Source: Candidatus Omnitrophica bacterium UBA5776
GTDB taxonomy: Bacteria; Omnitrophota; Gorgyraeia; Gygaellales; Profunditerraquicolaceae
NCBI GenBank assembly: GCA_002418595.1
Contig: DIEK01000055.1
Coordinates: 1 to 33,853, forward strand
Direction of reading: 5' to 3'
Length of the DNA stretch: 33,853 nt
Under the pieces are notes generated by a model. It did not search any database. It saw only the letters and a program-made list of their open reading frames with translations, and was not told where the DNA came from. The number at the start of each line of letters is the position of its first letter. Positions within the stretch are counted from its first letter, which is position 1. The position numbers and the translations under genes were made by a program. Of the stretch, positions 1-7,858 are shown in pieces.

Positions 1-1
1 G

Positions 2-43
2 CTCGGCATGGAAGCGCTTCTGGATATCCTTCAGGCCGAATGA
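2..43 (+). CDS. 3' end of a gene, probably type II 3-dehydroquinate dehydratase
   Basis: Only the last 13 codons are present, ending in TGA at 41-43 and overlapping the next start codon by ATGA. The tail reads LGMEALLDILQAE, a short amphipathic helix. The identification as AroQ rests mainly on context: aroQ, an M24 peptidase, efp, accB and accC are neighbours in many bacteria, and AroQ proteins end in a similar helix. The visible residues alone cannot prove the family. Confidence 0.4.
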   Translation, partial: LGMEALLDILQAE

Positions 44-1101
44 ATATCCCGGCTTTGAAGGCGCTTAGAGAACAACTGGCGGCTTGCGGCGGCGGCGCCA
101 TGCTTTTCACCGGCCCCGCGAATGTATCTTATCTTTGTTCCTATCCCTGCCGTGATTCTTTCCTGCTGGTCAGCTCAAAAGAGTGCTTTTATTTCACCGA
201 TTTCCGATACTTTGAGGAGTTTTCCCGCGCAATAAAAGGCTGCCGGATAATACAGGTGGAATCTTCGCTTTCCGCTTCGGTGCAGGCCGTCTGCCGCAGG
301 CTTAAGCTACGCAGGCTCGCTTTCGAACCGGAACACCTGACATATCTCTATTATAGCCGTCTTTCCGCCGCTTTGGGGCAGGGCACGGAATTGTTTCCCT
401 TACCGGGTATGGCGGAGGGATTGCGCAGGGTCAAAACCGCCCAGGAAATGACGAAAATAAGGGAGGCGGTCCGTATCGCGGCCGCGGCGCTGCGCAGGGC
501 TTCGCGCATGCGCCTGGCCGGAAGAAGCGAAACAGATGTCGCTTTTGAGCTGGAATCATATATGCGCGGACTGGGAGCGGAACGGCCGGCGTTCGACATC
601 ATAGTCGCCTCGGGGCCAAATTCCAGCAAGCCGCACCACCTTACTTCAGGGAGAAAAATACTTAAGAACGAACCGGTGCTGGTGGATATAGGAGCCGAAT
701 ACCAGGGCTACAAATCCGACTTGACAAGGGTTTTCTTTTCGGGTAAAATTACTCCTCTTGAGGCAAAAGTGTATGAAATCGTGCTGACTGCGCGGGAAAA
801 AGCGCTGGAAGCGGCGGCAGCCGGCGTTCCGGCCTGCGAGGTGGATGCCGCCGCGCGCAGGTATATCGCCGACAGCGGATACGGCAGGTATTTCGGGCAT
901 AGCCTGGGACACGGGGTGGGACTCGACGTCCATGAACTTCCGCGTATCTCGAAGAACGAGAACGGCTGGCTTTTGCCGGGAATGGTCTTCACGCTGGAAC
1001 CGGCGGTTTACCTGCCGGGGAAGTTCGGCATCAGGATAGAGGATATGGTTTTAGTGACCGGGAAAGGAACGGAGGTACTTAGTGGCGATCTCGATAAATG
1101 A
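40..1101 (+). CDS. Xaa-Pro aminopeptidase/dipeptidase, M24B family
   Basis: Cytoplasmic dinuclear-metal peptidase cleaving bonds next to proline. The 353-residue protein has the usual layout: an N-terminal creatinase-like domain (about 1-125) and a C-terminal pita-bread domain. The five metal ligands are all visible: D216 in VLVDIGAE, D227 in KSDLTR, H291 in GHGVGLDVHE, E320 in FTLEP and E334 in IRIEDM. H298 is the expected catalytic histidine. Its start overlaps the upstream stop (ATGA) and its end overlaps efp by 20 bases, so the genes are probably co-transcribed. Length and motifs are normal, so it should be active. PepP and PepQ specificity cannot be separated from sequence alone. Confidence 0.93.
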   Translation: MNIPALKALREQLAACGGGAMLFTGPANVSYLCSYPCRDSFLLVSSKECFYFTDFRYFEEFSRAIKGCRIIQVESSLSASVQAVCRRLKLRRLAFEPEHLTYLYYSRLSAALGQGTELFPLPGMAEGLRRVKTAQEMTKIREAVRIAAAALRRASRMRLAGRSETDVAFELESYMRGLGAERPAFDIIVASGPNSSKPHHLTSGRKILKNEPVLVDIGAEYQGYKSDLTRVFFSGKITPLEAKVYEIVLTAREKALEAAAAGVPACEVDAAARRYIADSGYGRYFGHSLGHGVGLDVHELPRISKNENGWLLPGMVFTLEPAVYLPGKFGIRIEDMVLVTGKGTEVLSGDLDK

Positions 1102-1648
1102 ATTCAAGAACGGCTTGACCGTTCTGGTGGACAATATAGTTTACGCGGTCCTGGAATTTCATCACGTCAAGCCCGGCAAAGGCGCGGCCTTCGTGCGGGT
1201 CAAACTGCGCAACGTCAAGAACGGCAACGTTCAGGAGATGACCTTCCGCGGAGACGAAAAGATAGAGGAGGCTTACATAGAAGAACGCAAGCTCCAGTAC
1301 CAGTATGCCTCAGGCGGGATGTTTTATCTCATGGACCAGGATAATTATGAAGAGATCAGCATAAACGAGAAAGATATGGGGGACAAGGTCAAGTTCCTCC
1401 TGGACAACATAGAAGTTACCGCATGTTTCTTCAAGAACGAAGTGCTCACCGTTAATCTCCCCAATTTCATCGAAGTCAGAATAAAACACACCGAGCCCGG
1501 CATCAAGGGCGACACCGCGAAGAGCGGGACCAAACCGGCCGAGATAGAAACCGGAACCATGGTCCAGGTCCCTCTTTTTATCGAGATAGGCGACACCATA
1601 AAAGTCGATACCCGCAGCGGCGGATACGTGGAACGTATAAACAAGTGA
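1082..1648 (+). CDS. efp: Elongation factor P
   Basis: EF-P binds stalled ribosomes between the P and E sites and restores peptide-bond formation at polyproline stretches. The 188-residue protein has the three-domain EF-P length. The exposed loop of domain I reads VKPGKGAAF, with Lys33 at the position that is modified in many bacteria. The C-terminal domain ends in the typical DTIKVDTRSGGYVERI. A GTG start at 1082 is supported by GGAGG at 1071-1075, six bases upstream, even though it lies inside the peptidase gene. The efp-accB-accC order is common in bacteria. No EpmA or EarP modification gene is visible here. Confidence 0.97.
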   Translation: MAISINEFKNGLTVLVDNIVYAVLEFHHVKPGKGAAFVRVKLRNVKNGNVQEMTFRGDEKIEEAYIEERKLQYQYASGGMFYLMDQDNYEEISINEKDMGDKVKFLLDNIEVTACFFKNEVLTVNLPNFIEVRIKHTEPGIKGDTAKSGTKPAEIETGTMVQVPLFIEIGDTIKVDTRSGGYVERINK

Positions 1649-1676
1649 AGCCGCGCTCCGGAAAGGCAGGTGCCAG

Positions 1677-2135
1677 ATGAACATCAAAGAGATCAAGGAT
1701 ATGGTAAGCCTGATGAACGAGAACGGTCTTATGGAGTTGGAGATCGAAAAGGAAGGCATGCGCATCCGGCTCAAGAAAAGCGGCCCGGCTCCCGAAGGCT
1801 ATTCCGGCCCCATACTCATCGAGAAGGAAAAGACAGCAGAGGCCCCGCAGGTCAAAGAGGCCCAGGTTTCCGCCGGGAAGGCTCCTGCCGGAAATACCAT
1901 AGAAATAAAATCTCCCATGGTAGGGACTTTTTACAGGGCGCCGTCTCCCGAAGCGCCGCCTTACGTGGAGGTCAACCAGCCCCTGGAAACGGGGCAGGTG
2001 ATCTGCATCATAGAAGCGATGAAATTGATGAACGAGATAAAATCCGAGATAAAGGGAAGGATCGTGCAGATCCTGGTGGACAACGCCGAACCGGTAGAAT
2101 TCGGCCAGCCTTTATTCCTTATCGAACCCGTCTAA
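1677..2135 (+). CDS. accB: Biotin carboxyl carrier protein of acetyl-CoA carboxylase
   Basis: Carries the biotin that shuttles CO2 between biotin carboxylase and carboxyltransferase in the first step of fatty-acid synthesis. The 152 residues comprise an N-terminal helical segment (1-35), a linker rich in Ala, Pro, Glu and Lys (36-75), and a biotinyl domain (76-152). The biotinylation motif EAMKLMNE places the modified lysine at K116. It lies 28 bases after efp, with GGAAAGGCAGG as ribosome-binding region, and 12 bases before accC. This fits a classic accBC operon. Confidence 0.96.
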   Translation: MNIKEIKDMVSLMNENGLMELEIEKEGMRIRLKKSGPAPEGYSGPILIEKEKTAEAPQVKEAQVSAGKAPAGNTIEIKSPMVGTFYRAPSPEAPPYVEVNQPLETGQVICIIEAMKLMNEIKSEIKGRIVQILVDNAEPVEFGQPLFLIEPV

Positions 2136-2147
2136 AAAACCGCGCCG

Positions 2148-3506
2148 ATGTTCTCTAAAATACTGATAGCCAACAGGGGCGAGATAGCCCTGCGCATAAT
2201 CCGCGCCTGCCGCGAGCTGGGTGTGAAGACCGTCGCCGTTTTCTCCGAGGCCGACAGGAATTCCCTGCACGTGCGCATGGCGGATGAAGCGATCTGCATC
2301 GGCAAGGCCGCCAGCGTCGGCAGTTATCTCAATATTCCCGCGATCATCAGCGCGGCCGAGATAACGGACGTGGAGGCGATACATCCGGGTTACGGTTTTC
2401 TCGCGGAAAACCCGCATTTCGCGGAGATCTGCGAATCCTGCAAGATAACCTTCATCGGCCCGACGACCGACAACATACGCCTGATGGGCGACAAAATGGC
2501 GGCGCGCCTTTCCATGCAAAAGGCCGGCCTGCCGATCGTTCCCGGCAGCACTGCGGTGATCGAGAAGAAAGAAGAAGCGGTCAAGATCGCCAAAAAGATC
2601 GGCTATCCGGTGATCATCAAGGCATCCTCCGGCGGCGGCGGCAAGGGGATGCGCATCTGCCATAACGATATAAGCCTGATGAGCAGCCTGATGGTTGCCC
2701 AGCAGGAAGCGGACAGTAATTTCGGCAACCCCAACGTTTACATAGAGAAATACATCGAGAAACCGAGGCACGTCGAGATACAGCTTCTCGCCGATAAATA
2801 CGGCAAGACCGTTTATCTGGGCGAGCGCGACTGCAGTATCCAGCGCCGCCACCAGAAGCTCCTGGAGGAGTCGCCGTCCCCGGCGATAGACGGCAGATTG
2901 CGCAAGCGTCTCGGGGAACTGGCGGTGAAGGGCGTAAAATCCGTGAATTACGTCAGCGCCGGAACGATGGAATTCCTGCTTGACGCGCGCAGCAATTTTT
3001 ATTTTATGGAGATGAATACCCGTATCCAGGTCGAGCATCCGGTCACCGAGATGGTTACCGGCATAGACCTGATAAAAGAGCAGTTCAAGATCGCCTGCGG
3101 AGAACGTCTTTCGGTGCACCAGGAAGAGATAAAGATCAACGGCGCCGCCATAGAGTGCCGCATAAACGCGGAAGACCCGGACAAGAACTTCCTGCCCTGC
3201 CCGGGGAAGATCGAGACTCTGCTGCTGCCCGGAGGGCCGGGCGTCAGGGTGGATACTCATATATACCAGGGATACGAGATCAGCCCGCATTACGATTCGC
3301 TGGTCGCCAAGATTATCGCGCACGGCAGGAACCGCCAGGAGGCGGTCAAGGTAATGCAGCGCGCCTTGAGCGAGTTGTCCATCGGCCCGATCAAGACGAC
3401 AATCCCGTTCCACCAGCGCCTGCTGGAGAATACCTTGTTCCTTAAAGGGGACGTTTCCACCCATTTCGTGCAGGATATGTATAAAGAAGCCAAAGCGGAG
3501 GAGTGA
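2148..3506 (+). CDS. accC: Biotin carboxylase subunit of acetyl-CoA carboxylase
   Basis: ATP-grasp enzyme that carboxylates biotin on AccB using bicarbonate and ATP. The 452 residues match the family length. The N-terminal domain starts [21 protein letters not shown]. The glycine-rich ATP loop SGGGGKGM is at 161-168. The catalytic segment [15 protein letters not shown] (287-301) holds E288, N290, R292 and E296, in the same numbering as the E. coli enzyme. It follows accB closely and its stop overlaps the next gene (TGATG), which indicates one transcript and coupled translation. Confidence 0.97.
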   Translation: MFSKILIANRGEIALRIIRACRELGVKTVAVFSEADRNSLHVRMADEAICIGKAASVGSYLNIPAIISAAEITDVEAIHPGYGFLAENPHFAEICESCKITFIGPTTDNIRLMGDKMAARLSMQKAGLPIVPGSTAVIEKKEEAVKIAKKIGYPVIIKASSGGGGKGMRICHNDISLMSSLMVAQQEADSNFGNPNVYIEKYIEKPRHVEIQLLADKYGKTVYLGERDCSIQRRHQKLLEESPSPAIDGRLRKRLGELAVKGVKSVNYVSAGTMEFLLDARSNFYFMEMNTRIQVEHPVTEMVTGIDLIKEQFKIACGERLSVHQEEIKINGAAIECRINAEDPDKNFLPCPGKIETLLLPGGPGVRVDTHIYQGYEISPHYDSLVAKIIAHGRNRQEAVKVMQRALSELSIGPIKTTIPFHQRLLENTLFLKGDVSTHFVQDMYKEAKAEE

Positions 3507-3880
3507 TGCACAAAGAAGAATCCACACTCGACCTGGGGACGATAAAGATACACAAGAACGTGATCGCTTCCATCGCGTCCCTCGCCGCCCTGGAGATCGA
3601 AGGGGTCAGGAAGATAGGCAAAGACTTTAAAATGGGCTTTTGGGAGATGGTGGGCAGGAGAAGTTATTCTTCCGTAAAGGTGATGTTCGAGAAAAACGAT
3701 GAAGTCTGCGTTGAACTTCCGCTGGTGATCAGATATAACTTTAACGTGCCGGAGGTTGCCAATAAAGTGCAGGAGAATGTCCGTAACGCCCTGGAAAAAA
3801 TGACTAATCTCACCGTCAGGAACATAAACGTAGCGGTGCAGGGCATTGAAAAGGATGAGGCAGCTTCAAGGCAGTCATAA
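3506..3880 (+). CDS. Asp23/Gls24 family protein (YqhY-like)
   Basis: Small protein of the alkaline-shock/Gls24 family, 124 residues from the ATG. The core LGTIKIHKNVIASIASLAA, the GV-rich segment and the C-terminal NVAVQGI match the family pattern. In Bacillus, yqhY sits directly after accBC and has been linked to control of acetyl-CoA carboxylase; this gene is in the same place. ATG at 3506 overlaps the accC stop by one base. A GTG at 3503 is possible but lies too close to the GGAGGA at 3497-3502. The next gene is a likely membrane anchor for it. Confidence 0.88.
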   Translation: MHKEESTLDLGTIKIHKNVIASIASLAALEIEGVRKIGKDFKMGFWEMVGRRSYSSVKVMFEKNDEVCVELPLVIRYNFNVPEVANKVQENVRNALEKMTNLTVRNINVAVQGIEKDEAASRQS

Positions 3881-3919
3881 GAATTCATCCTGCAGTCGGA
3901 TGAGAATGGGAGGGGCCAA

Positions 3920-4540
3920 ATGAGGTTCTTTAATTCGCTGGGGATAGTTTTTTACGCTACGGTCCTTAGTATCATAGGCGCCGGTCTTATCGTCTATTCT
4001 TTCAATCTTCTCCAGCCGGCGCAGATAAGCGACGTGCTTGTTTACCTGCAGTCGGGGTTGAACACCCGGCTGATCGTCGGACTTTCCGGCCTGCTGCTTA
4101 TTCTTATCAGCTTTTCTTTCGCCCAGCTCATCCTGGGGCGTTTTCAGAGCGAAAAGACGATCGCTTTTACCACCCCTTCGGGAGAAGTGACCGTGGCGTT
4201 GTCGGCGGTGGAGGACCTCATCCGCAGGATAGCCGCTCTTCTGCCCGAAATACGCGAACTGCGCCCGGACGTCATCGCCGGGAAAAAGGGGCTTATGGTT
4301 GACCTGCGGGTGATCCTGAGATCCGAGGCCAATATCCCGGAACTGACCGCCAGACTGCAGGATTTGACCAAATCCAAGATACAAAGCGCCCTGGGCATAG
4401 AAGAACAGATAAGTATACGCATACATATCGCCAAGATAATCACCAGCGAAGAAAAGGATAAGAAACGCAAGTCGCAGTCCGGAGCCGAGCCGATGGAACA
4501 GCAGGCCGGTCTGCCTTACGGAGGATACGGGAGATTATAA
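3920..4540 (+). CDS. amaP: AmaP-like alkaline shock response membrane anchor
   Basis: A 206-residue protein with two N-terminal membrane helices (about 5-30 and 50-72), a cytoplasmic domain (75-180) and a charged tail. In Staphylococcus, AmaP anchors Asp23 at the membrane; here the gene lies directly after the Asp23-family gene, which supports the assignment. The soluble part (VALSAVEDLIRRIAALLPEIREL and RIHIAKI) resembles the Asp23-like fold that AmaP shares with its partner. The ribosome-binding site GGGAGGGG lies just before the ATG. Membrane tethering of an accBC-linked Asp23 protein is an inference from family and position. Confidence 0.75.
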   Translation: MRFFNSLGIVFYATVLSIIGAGLIVYSFNLLQPAQISDVLVYLQSGLNTRLIVGLSGLLLILISFSFAQLILGRFQSEKTIAFTTPSGEVTVALSAVEDLIRRIAALLPEIRELRPDVIAGKKGLMVDLRVILRSEANIPELTARLQDLTKSKIQSALGIEEQISIRIHIAKIITSEEKDKKRKSQSGAEPMEQQAGLPYGGYGRL

Positions 4541-4593
4541 AGCCCCGGGGAGCTTCATAAAAGAGCAATGACGCAAAAGACAAAACTAAAACG

Positions 4594-4622
4594 TTGACAA
4601 TAAAAAGCGGAATACCTACTAA
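4594..4622 (+). promoter_or_regulatory. Probable sigma-70-type promoter for the pfp-gmhA-rfaE2 genes
   Basis: A consensus -35 TTGACA (4594-4599) is followed after 17 bases by a weak -10, TACTAA (4617-4622). The predicted transcript starts near 4629, just ahead of the GGAGGA at 4631-4636 that precedes ATG 4644. The 103-base gap 4541-4643 holds nothing else recognisable. Confidence 0.45.
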
Positions 4623-4643
4623 AAGAGCATGGAGGACAGGGAA

Positions 4644-5675
4644 ATGAAGAAAGTGGGAATACTTACCGGAGGGGGAGATTGCCCGGGGCTGAATCCCGTT
4701 ATCAGGGCGGTAGTGCGCAAAGGCCTGCTGGAAGGATATGAAATAATCGGTATCAGGAACGGATGGAAAGGCCTGATAGAGAACGACACGATGCCTTTGA
4801 CCATAGATACCGTTTCCGGTATCCTGCCCAAGGGCGGCACCATTCTTGGGACCAGCCGCACCAACCCTTACAAAAAAGAGAACGGAGTGGAGAAGGTCAA
4901 GGAAAATTTCTCCAAACTGGGACTGGACGCGCTGATAGCGGTGGGAGGCGAAGATACCCTGGGGGTGGCGGCTAAACTCTTCAAAGACGGCATAAACAAC
5001 GTGGTGGGAGTGCCCAAGACCATAGATAACGATCTCTCCTGCACCGATTATACCTTCGGTTTCGACACGGCGCTTAACGTCGCCACCGAGTGCATAGACC
5101 GTCTGCATACCACGGCGGAGAGCCATCACAGGATAATAGTCGCCGAGGTGATGGGAAGACACGCCGGATGGATAGCGGTCGAATCCGGGATCGCCGGCGG
5201 CGCGGACGTGATACTCATCCCGGAAGTGCCGATAGACCTCGATGAGGTCTGCGCTATAGTAAATAAGCGTCATCAAAGGGGAAAGACCTTCAGCATAGTC
5301 GTCGTGGCGGAAGGCGCCCAGTTCAAGGAAGGGACGTTCGTCACGCAGGAACAGAAGCTTGACGATTTCGGCCATGTGCGGCTGGGAGGCATCGGAGAGA
5401 AGCTCGGCCAGGAGATCGAAAAGCGCACCGGGTTCGAAACCAGGGTGAGCGTGCTGGGACACATACAGCGTGGCGGTTCCCCGACCGCGTTCGACAGGGT
5501 CCTGGGCACCCGGTTCGGGGTGAAGGCCGTCGAACTGCTGAAAGAGAAGAAATTCGGCCGCATGGCGGCCCTTTCCGGCAATAAAATAGTGGATGTGCCG
5601 CTCGGCGACGCCGTCAAGGAGTTGAAGACCGTGGATAAAGAGTTTTACGATATCGCCAAAGTTTTCTTCGGGTAG
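4644..5675 (+). CDS. pfp: 6-phosphofructokinase, pyrophosphate-dependent type
   Basis: Phosphorylates fructose-6-phosphate in glycolysis. The 343-residue protein opens with VGILTGGGDCPGLN. The phosphate-donor loop reads GGEDT with Asp at 104, and the catalytic segment is PKTIDND with Lys at 125. ATP enzymes usually have Gly at both places, while Asp and Lys are the signature of PPi-dependent or mixed enzymes, so PPi is the likely donor. Some actinobacterial ATP enzymes share part of this pattern, so cofactor use is not certain. ATG 4644 is chosen because GGAGGA lies seven bases upstream; an in-frame ATG at 4629 lies before that site. Four bases separate it from gmhA. Confidence 0.88.
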   Translation: MKKVGILTGGGDCPGLNPVIRAVVRKGLLEGYEIIGIRNGWKGLIENDTMPLTIDTVSGILPKGGTILGTSRTNPYKKENGVEKVKENFSKLGLDALIAVGGEDTLGVAAKLFKDGINNVVGVPKTIDNDLSCTDYTFGFDTALNVATECIDRLHTTAESHHRIIVAEVMGRHAGWIAVESGIAGGADVILIPEVPIDLDEVCAIVNKRHQRGKTFSIVVVAEGAQFKEGTFVTQEQKLDDFGHVRLGGIGEKLGQEIEKRTGFETRVSVLGHIQRGGSPTAFDRVLGTRFGVKAVELLKEKKFGRMAALSGNKIVDVPLGDAVKELKTVDKEFYDIAKVFFG

Positions 5676-5679
5676 AGAG

Positions 5680-6258
5680 ATGAGAGAACAGATAAAAGAC
5701 ATTTTCCTGGAAAGCATACGTATCAAGGAAGAGATGATGCGCAACGAGATCCCGCGCATAATCGAAATAGCGGAAATGGCTATTTCCAGCCTGAAGAGAG
5801 GCGGAAAGCTCCTCATATTCGGCAACGGCGGTTCGGCAGCCGACAGCCAGCACATCGCAGCGGAGTTCGTGGGCAGGTTTCAGAAAGACAGGCCCGCACT
5901 GCCGGCTTTGTCGCTGACCGTCAACACTTCGGTGCTCACCGCGGTCGCGAACGATTACAGCTACGAAACAGTCTTCGCGCGCCAGATAGAAGCCCTCGGC
6001 CATAAGAACGACCTGGCCCTCGGCATATCGACAAGCGGCAAGGCAAAGAACGTGGCCGCCGCAATAAAACAGGCGAAAAAGATAGGCATGTCCACCGCCG
6101 CTCTGACCGGCGGGGACGGGGGAGAACTGGCGAAAATACCGGACGTCTGCGTCGTAGTTCCTTCGACGATAACGGCCCGTATCCAGGAAGCGCACATCAC
6201 CATCGGGCATATTATATGCGAGATCGTAGAGCACAGGCTCTTCTACAGTCAAAAATAA
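5680..6258 (+). CDS. gmhA: Sedoheptulose-7-phosphate isomerase
   Basis: Converts sedoheptulose-7-phosphate to D-glycero-manno-heptose-7-phosphate, the first step of ADP-heptose synthesis for LPS inner core. It is a single SIS domain of 192 residues. Visible motifs are GNGGSAADSQH (48-58), GISTSGKAKN (115-124) and QEAHITIGH (169-177), which carry the substrate serines and the catalytic and metal histidines of the GmhA family. DiaA-type SIS proteins are the main alternative, but the overlapping rfaE2 gene makes GmhA much more likely. The presence of this pathway implies an outer membrane with heptose-containing glycolipid. Confidence 0.9.
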   Translation: MREQIKDIFLESIRIKEEMMRNEIPRIIEIAEMAISSLKRGGKLLIFGNGGSAADSQHIAAEFVGRFQKDRPALPALSLTVNTSVLTAVANDYSYETVFARQIEALGHKNDLALGISTSGKAKNVAAAIKQAKKIGMSTAALTGGDGGELAKIPDVCVVVPSTITARIQEAHITIGHIICEIVEHRLFYSQK

Positions 6259-6728
6259 AAACACTGCCGGAAATAACCGCGCTGGCCGACGAACTGCGCG
6301 AGGCGGGCAGAAAGATCGTTTTCACCAACGGCTGTTTTGATATACTGCATTACGGGCACGCTCTTTACCTGCAGGAGGCGGCAGCGTTGGGCGACGTGCT
6401 GATTGTCGGCGTAAACAGCGACGTCTCAGTGCGCAGGCTGAAAGGCGCCTCCAGGCCGGTGGTCCGTCAGGAGTACCGGTCGGCGATGGTCGCGGCGCTG
6501 CAGAGCGTCGATTTCGTCGTGCTCTTCGAAGAAGACACCCCGTATGAGCTGATCAAGGCCGTCAAGCCGGACGTTCTGGTCAAAGGCGGAGACTGGCGCA
6601 AAGAGGAGATTGTCGGCTCCGACGTAGTCGAAGCCGGCGGCGGGGAAGTGGCTGCGCTTGATTTCGTGGACGGTTTCTCCACGTCTTCTCTCATAGACCA
6701 GATTATCCGTTCCTGTCCAAAACGATGA
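6216..6728 (+). CDS. rfaE2: D-glycero-beta-D-manno-heptose 1-phosphate adenylyltransferase
   Basis: Nucleotidyltransferase that makes ADP-heptose from heptose-1-phosphate and ATP; it corresponds to the C-terminal half of HldE. The 170 residues contain the hallmark NGCFDILHYGH (38-48, with the HxGH motif), then GVNSDVSVRRLKG and the C-terminal segment VKGGDW with VDGFSTSSLI. The kinase half (RfaE1) is not in this window. The best ATG (6216) lies 43 bases inside gmhA; family members usually begin nearer the IKTL at residue 14, so the true start may be slightly downstream with a rare codon. The end overlaps thiD2 by ATGA. Confidence 0.9.
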   Translation: MRDRRAQALLQSKIKTLPEITALADELREAGRKIVFTNGCFDILHYGHALYLQEAAALGDVLIVGVNSDVSVRRLKGASRPVVRQEYRSAMVAALQSVDFVVLFEEDTPYELIKAVKPDVLVKGGDWRKEEIVGSDVVEAGGGEVAALDFVDGFSTSSLIDQIIRSCPKR

Positions 6729-7267
6729 ATCCTCGATCTTCCCCCGCATACCGGGGCGTCGAGCGCATACTGGACGCCAATATCAACAGGCTTAAAGAGG
6801 GGCTGCGCGTCTGCGAGGAGGTCTGCCGCTTTGTCCTCGAGGACACCGGACTTACCGCGGCGTTCAAACGGCTGCGGCACGACACCGACATGCTTTCCTC
6901 GCGTTTGAACCGGATGGAGGCGCTTATCGGCAGCCGCTCTACCGCCACGGACGTGGGAACGAAGATCACGGCCCCGGGGGAGTTCAGCCGCGGCTCTTTG
7001 GAGGACGTGCTTTACGCCAACATCCAGCGGGTCAAAGAGTCTCTGCGCGTCTTGGAGGAATTCTCAAAACTAAAAAACTGCGGGACGGCGGCGGATTTTC
7101 AAAAGGCGCGATACCGTGTATATGAGATCGAGAAGAGAACGGCTTGCAGATTCTCGGCTTTACGTGCTGATAGACGCAAAAGTCTGCGCGGACCGGGGCA
7201 TAGACATCTTCGGGCTGGCGGAAAAACTGCGGGACGCCGGCGCCGGGCTGGTGCAGTTAAGGGATAA
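6725..7267 (+). CDS. ThiD2-like domain protein, frame-split from ThiE
   Basis: The N-terminal 140 residues match the ThiD2 domain often found fused in front of ThiE (proposed HMP-phosphate kinase substitute). The domain contains two copies of one motif, LDANINRLKEGLRVCEEV (about 17-34) and LYANIQRVKESLRVLEEF (about 97-114). After about 7140 the reading frame runs into arginine- and glycine-rich sequence that looks like an out-of-frame reading of thiE, so the true protein probably ends or shifts frame there. The thiE frame takes over at exactly this place. The gene is therefore either a split fusion or an overlapping pair. Confidence 0.7.
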   Translation: MNPRSSPAYRGVERILDANINRLKEGLRVCEEVCRFVLEDTGLTAAFKRLRHDTDMLSSRLNRMEALIGSRSTATDVGTKITAPGEFSRGSLEDVLYANIQRVKESLRVLEEFSKLKNCGTAADFQKARYRVYEIEKRTACRFSALRADRRKSLRGPGHRHLRAGGKTAGRRRRAGAVKG

Positions 7268-7781
7268 GATATCTTCGCGCTGCCGGATAAAGGAAGAAGC
7301 GGCGGGGCTTGCCGCAGTGTTCGCCGGCTCCGAAACGCTTTTTATTCTCAACGATCATCCGGATATCGCGCTTGATTGCGGGTGCGACGGAGTGCATCTG
7401 GGGCAGTCGGATATGGCGGCGGACGAAGCCAGACGCCTGCTGGGCCGGGAAAAGCTTATCGGGATATCCTGTTCGTCTTTAGAACAAGCCCTTGCCGCGC
7501 AATCAGCCGGGGCCGACTACTTGGGCATCGGTCCGGTCTTTCCGACTGCCACGAAAGAATGTTCGTTTTACGCGGGGATCGCGCTGGCCGGGGCCCTGGC
7601 CTCTTTAGGCTACCCCACGGTGAAGGTCCCGTTTTTCTGTATCGGCGGGATTTGCGCCGCTAACCTGCCGGAGCTTTTAGGCGCGGGGGCCGGGCGGGTT
7701 GCGGTCTGCTCGGCAGTTATAACGGCCGCCGATCCTGCGGCAGAAGTGGAACGTTTTACAACTTTACTACGGCGGCGTTAA
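7116..7781 (+). CDS. thiE: Thiamine-phosphate synthase
   Basis: Joins HMP-pyrophosphate and thiazole phosphate to give thiamine phosphate. It is a TIM-barrel protein of about 221 residues. Visible family motifs are GLVQLRDK, ILNDHPDIALDCGCDGVHLGQ, GISCSSLEQA, DYLGIGPVFPTATKE and FCIGGI. The start is GTG 7116 or ATG 7122; neither has a good ribosome-binding site. It overlaps the thiD2 frame by about 150 bases. In many bacteria the two domains are one polypeptide, so ribosomal frameshifting, a mutation or an assembly error near 7120-7140 should be considered. The ThiE domain itself looks complete. Confidence 0.92.
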   Translation: MYMRSRRERLADSRLYVLIDAKVCADRGIDIFGLAEKLRDAGAGLVQLRDKISSRCRIKEEAAGLAAVFAGSETLFILNDHPDIALDCGCDGVHLGQSDMAADEARRLLGREKLIGISCSSLEQALAAQSAGADYLGIGPVFPTATKECSFYAGIALAGALASLGYPTVKVPFFCIGGICAANLPELLGAGAGRVAVCSAVITAADPAAEVERFTTLLRRR

Positions 7782-7858
7782 GGCCGGCTTTTAAGGGAGC
7801 GGATAATACACGCGCCGTTCGGCATCAGAATCATCAGCAAACCGGGGGATTGCCATAA

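Noticed and set aside
2112..3527. Long minus-strand open frame (471 codons) opposite accC
   Set aside because: It lies fully antisense to a clear accC gene; its translation has no family features and comes from the codon bias of the + strand gene. The same holds for the minus-strand frame at 4440-5855 opposite pfp and other long antisense frames.
7782..7858. TPP riboswitch before thiC
   Set aside because: The gap is only 77 bases and I see none of the conserved TPP-aptamer segments (CUGAGA and the ACCUGA-type element).
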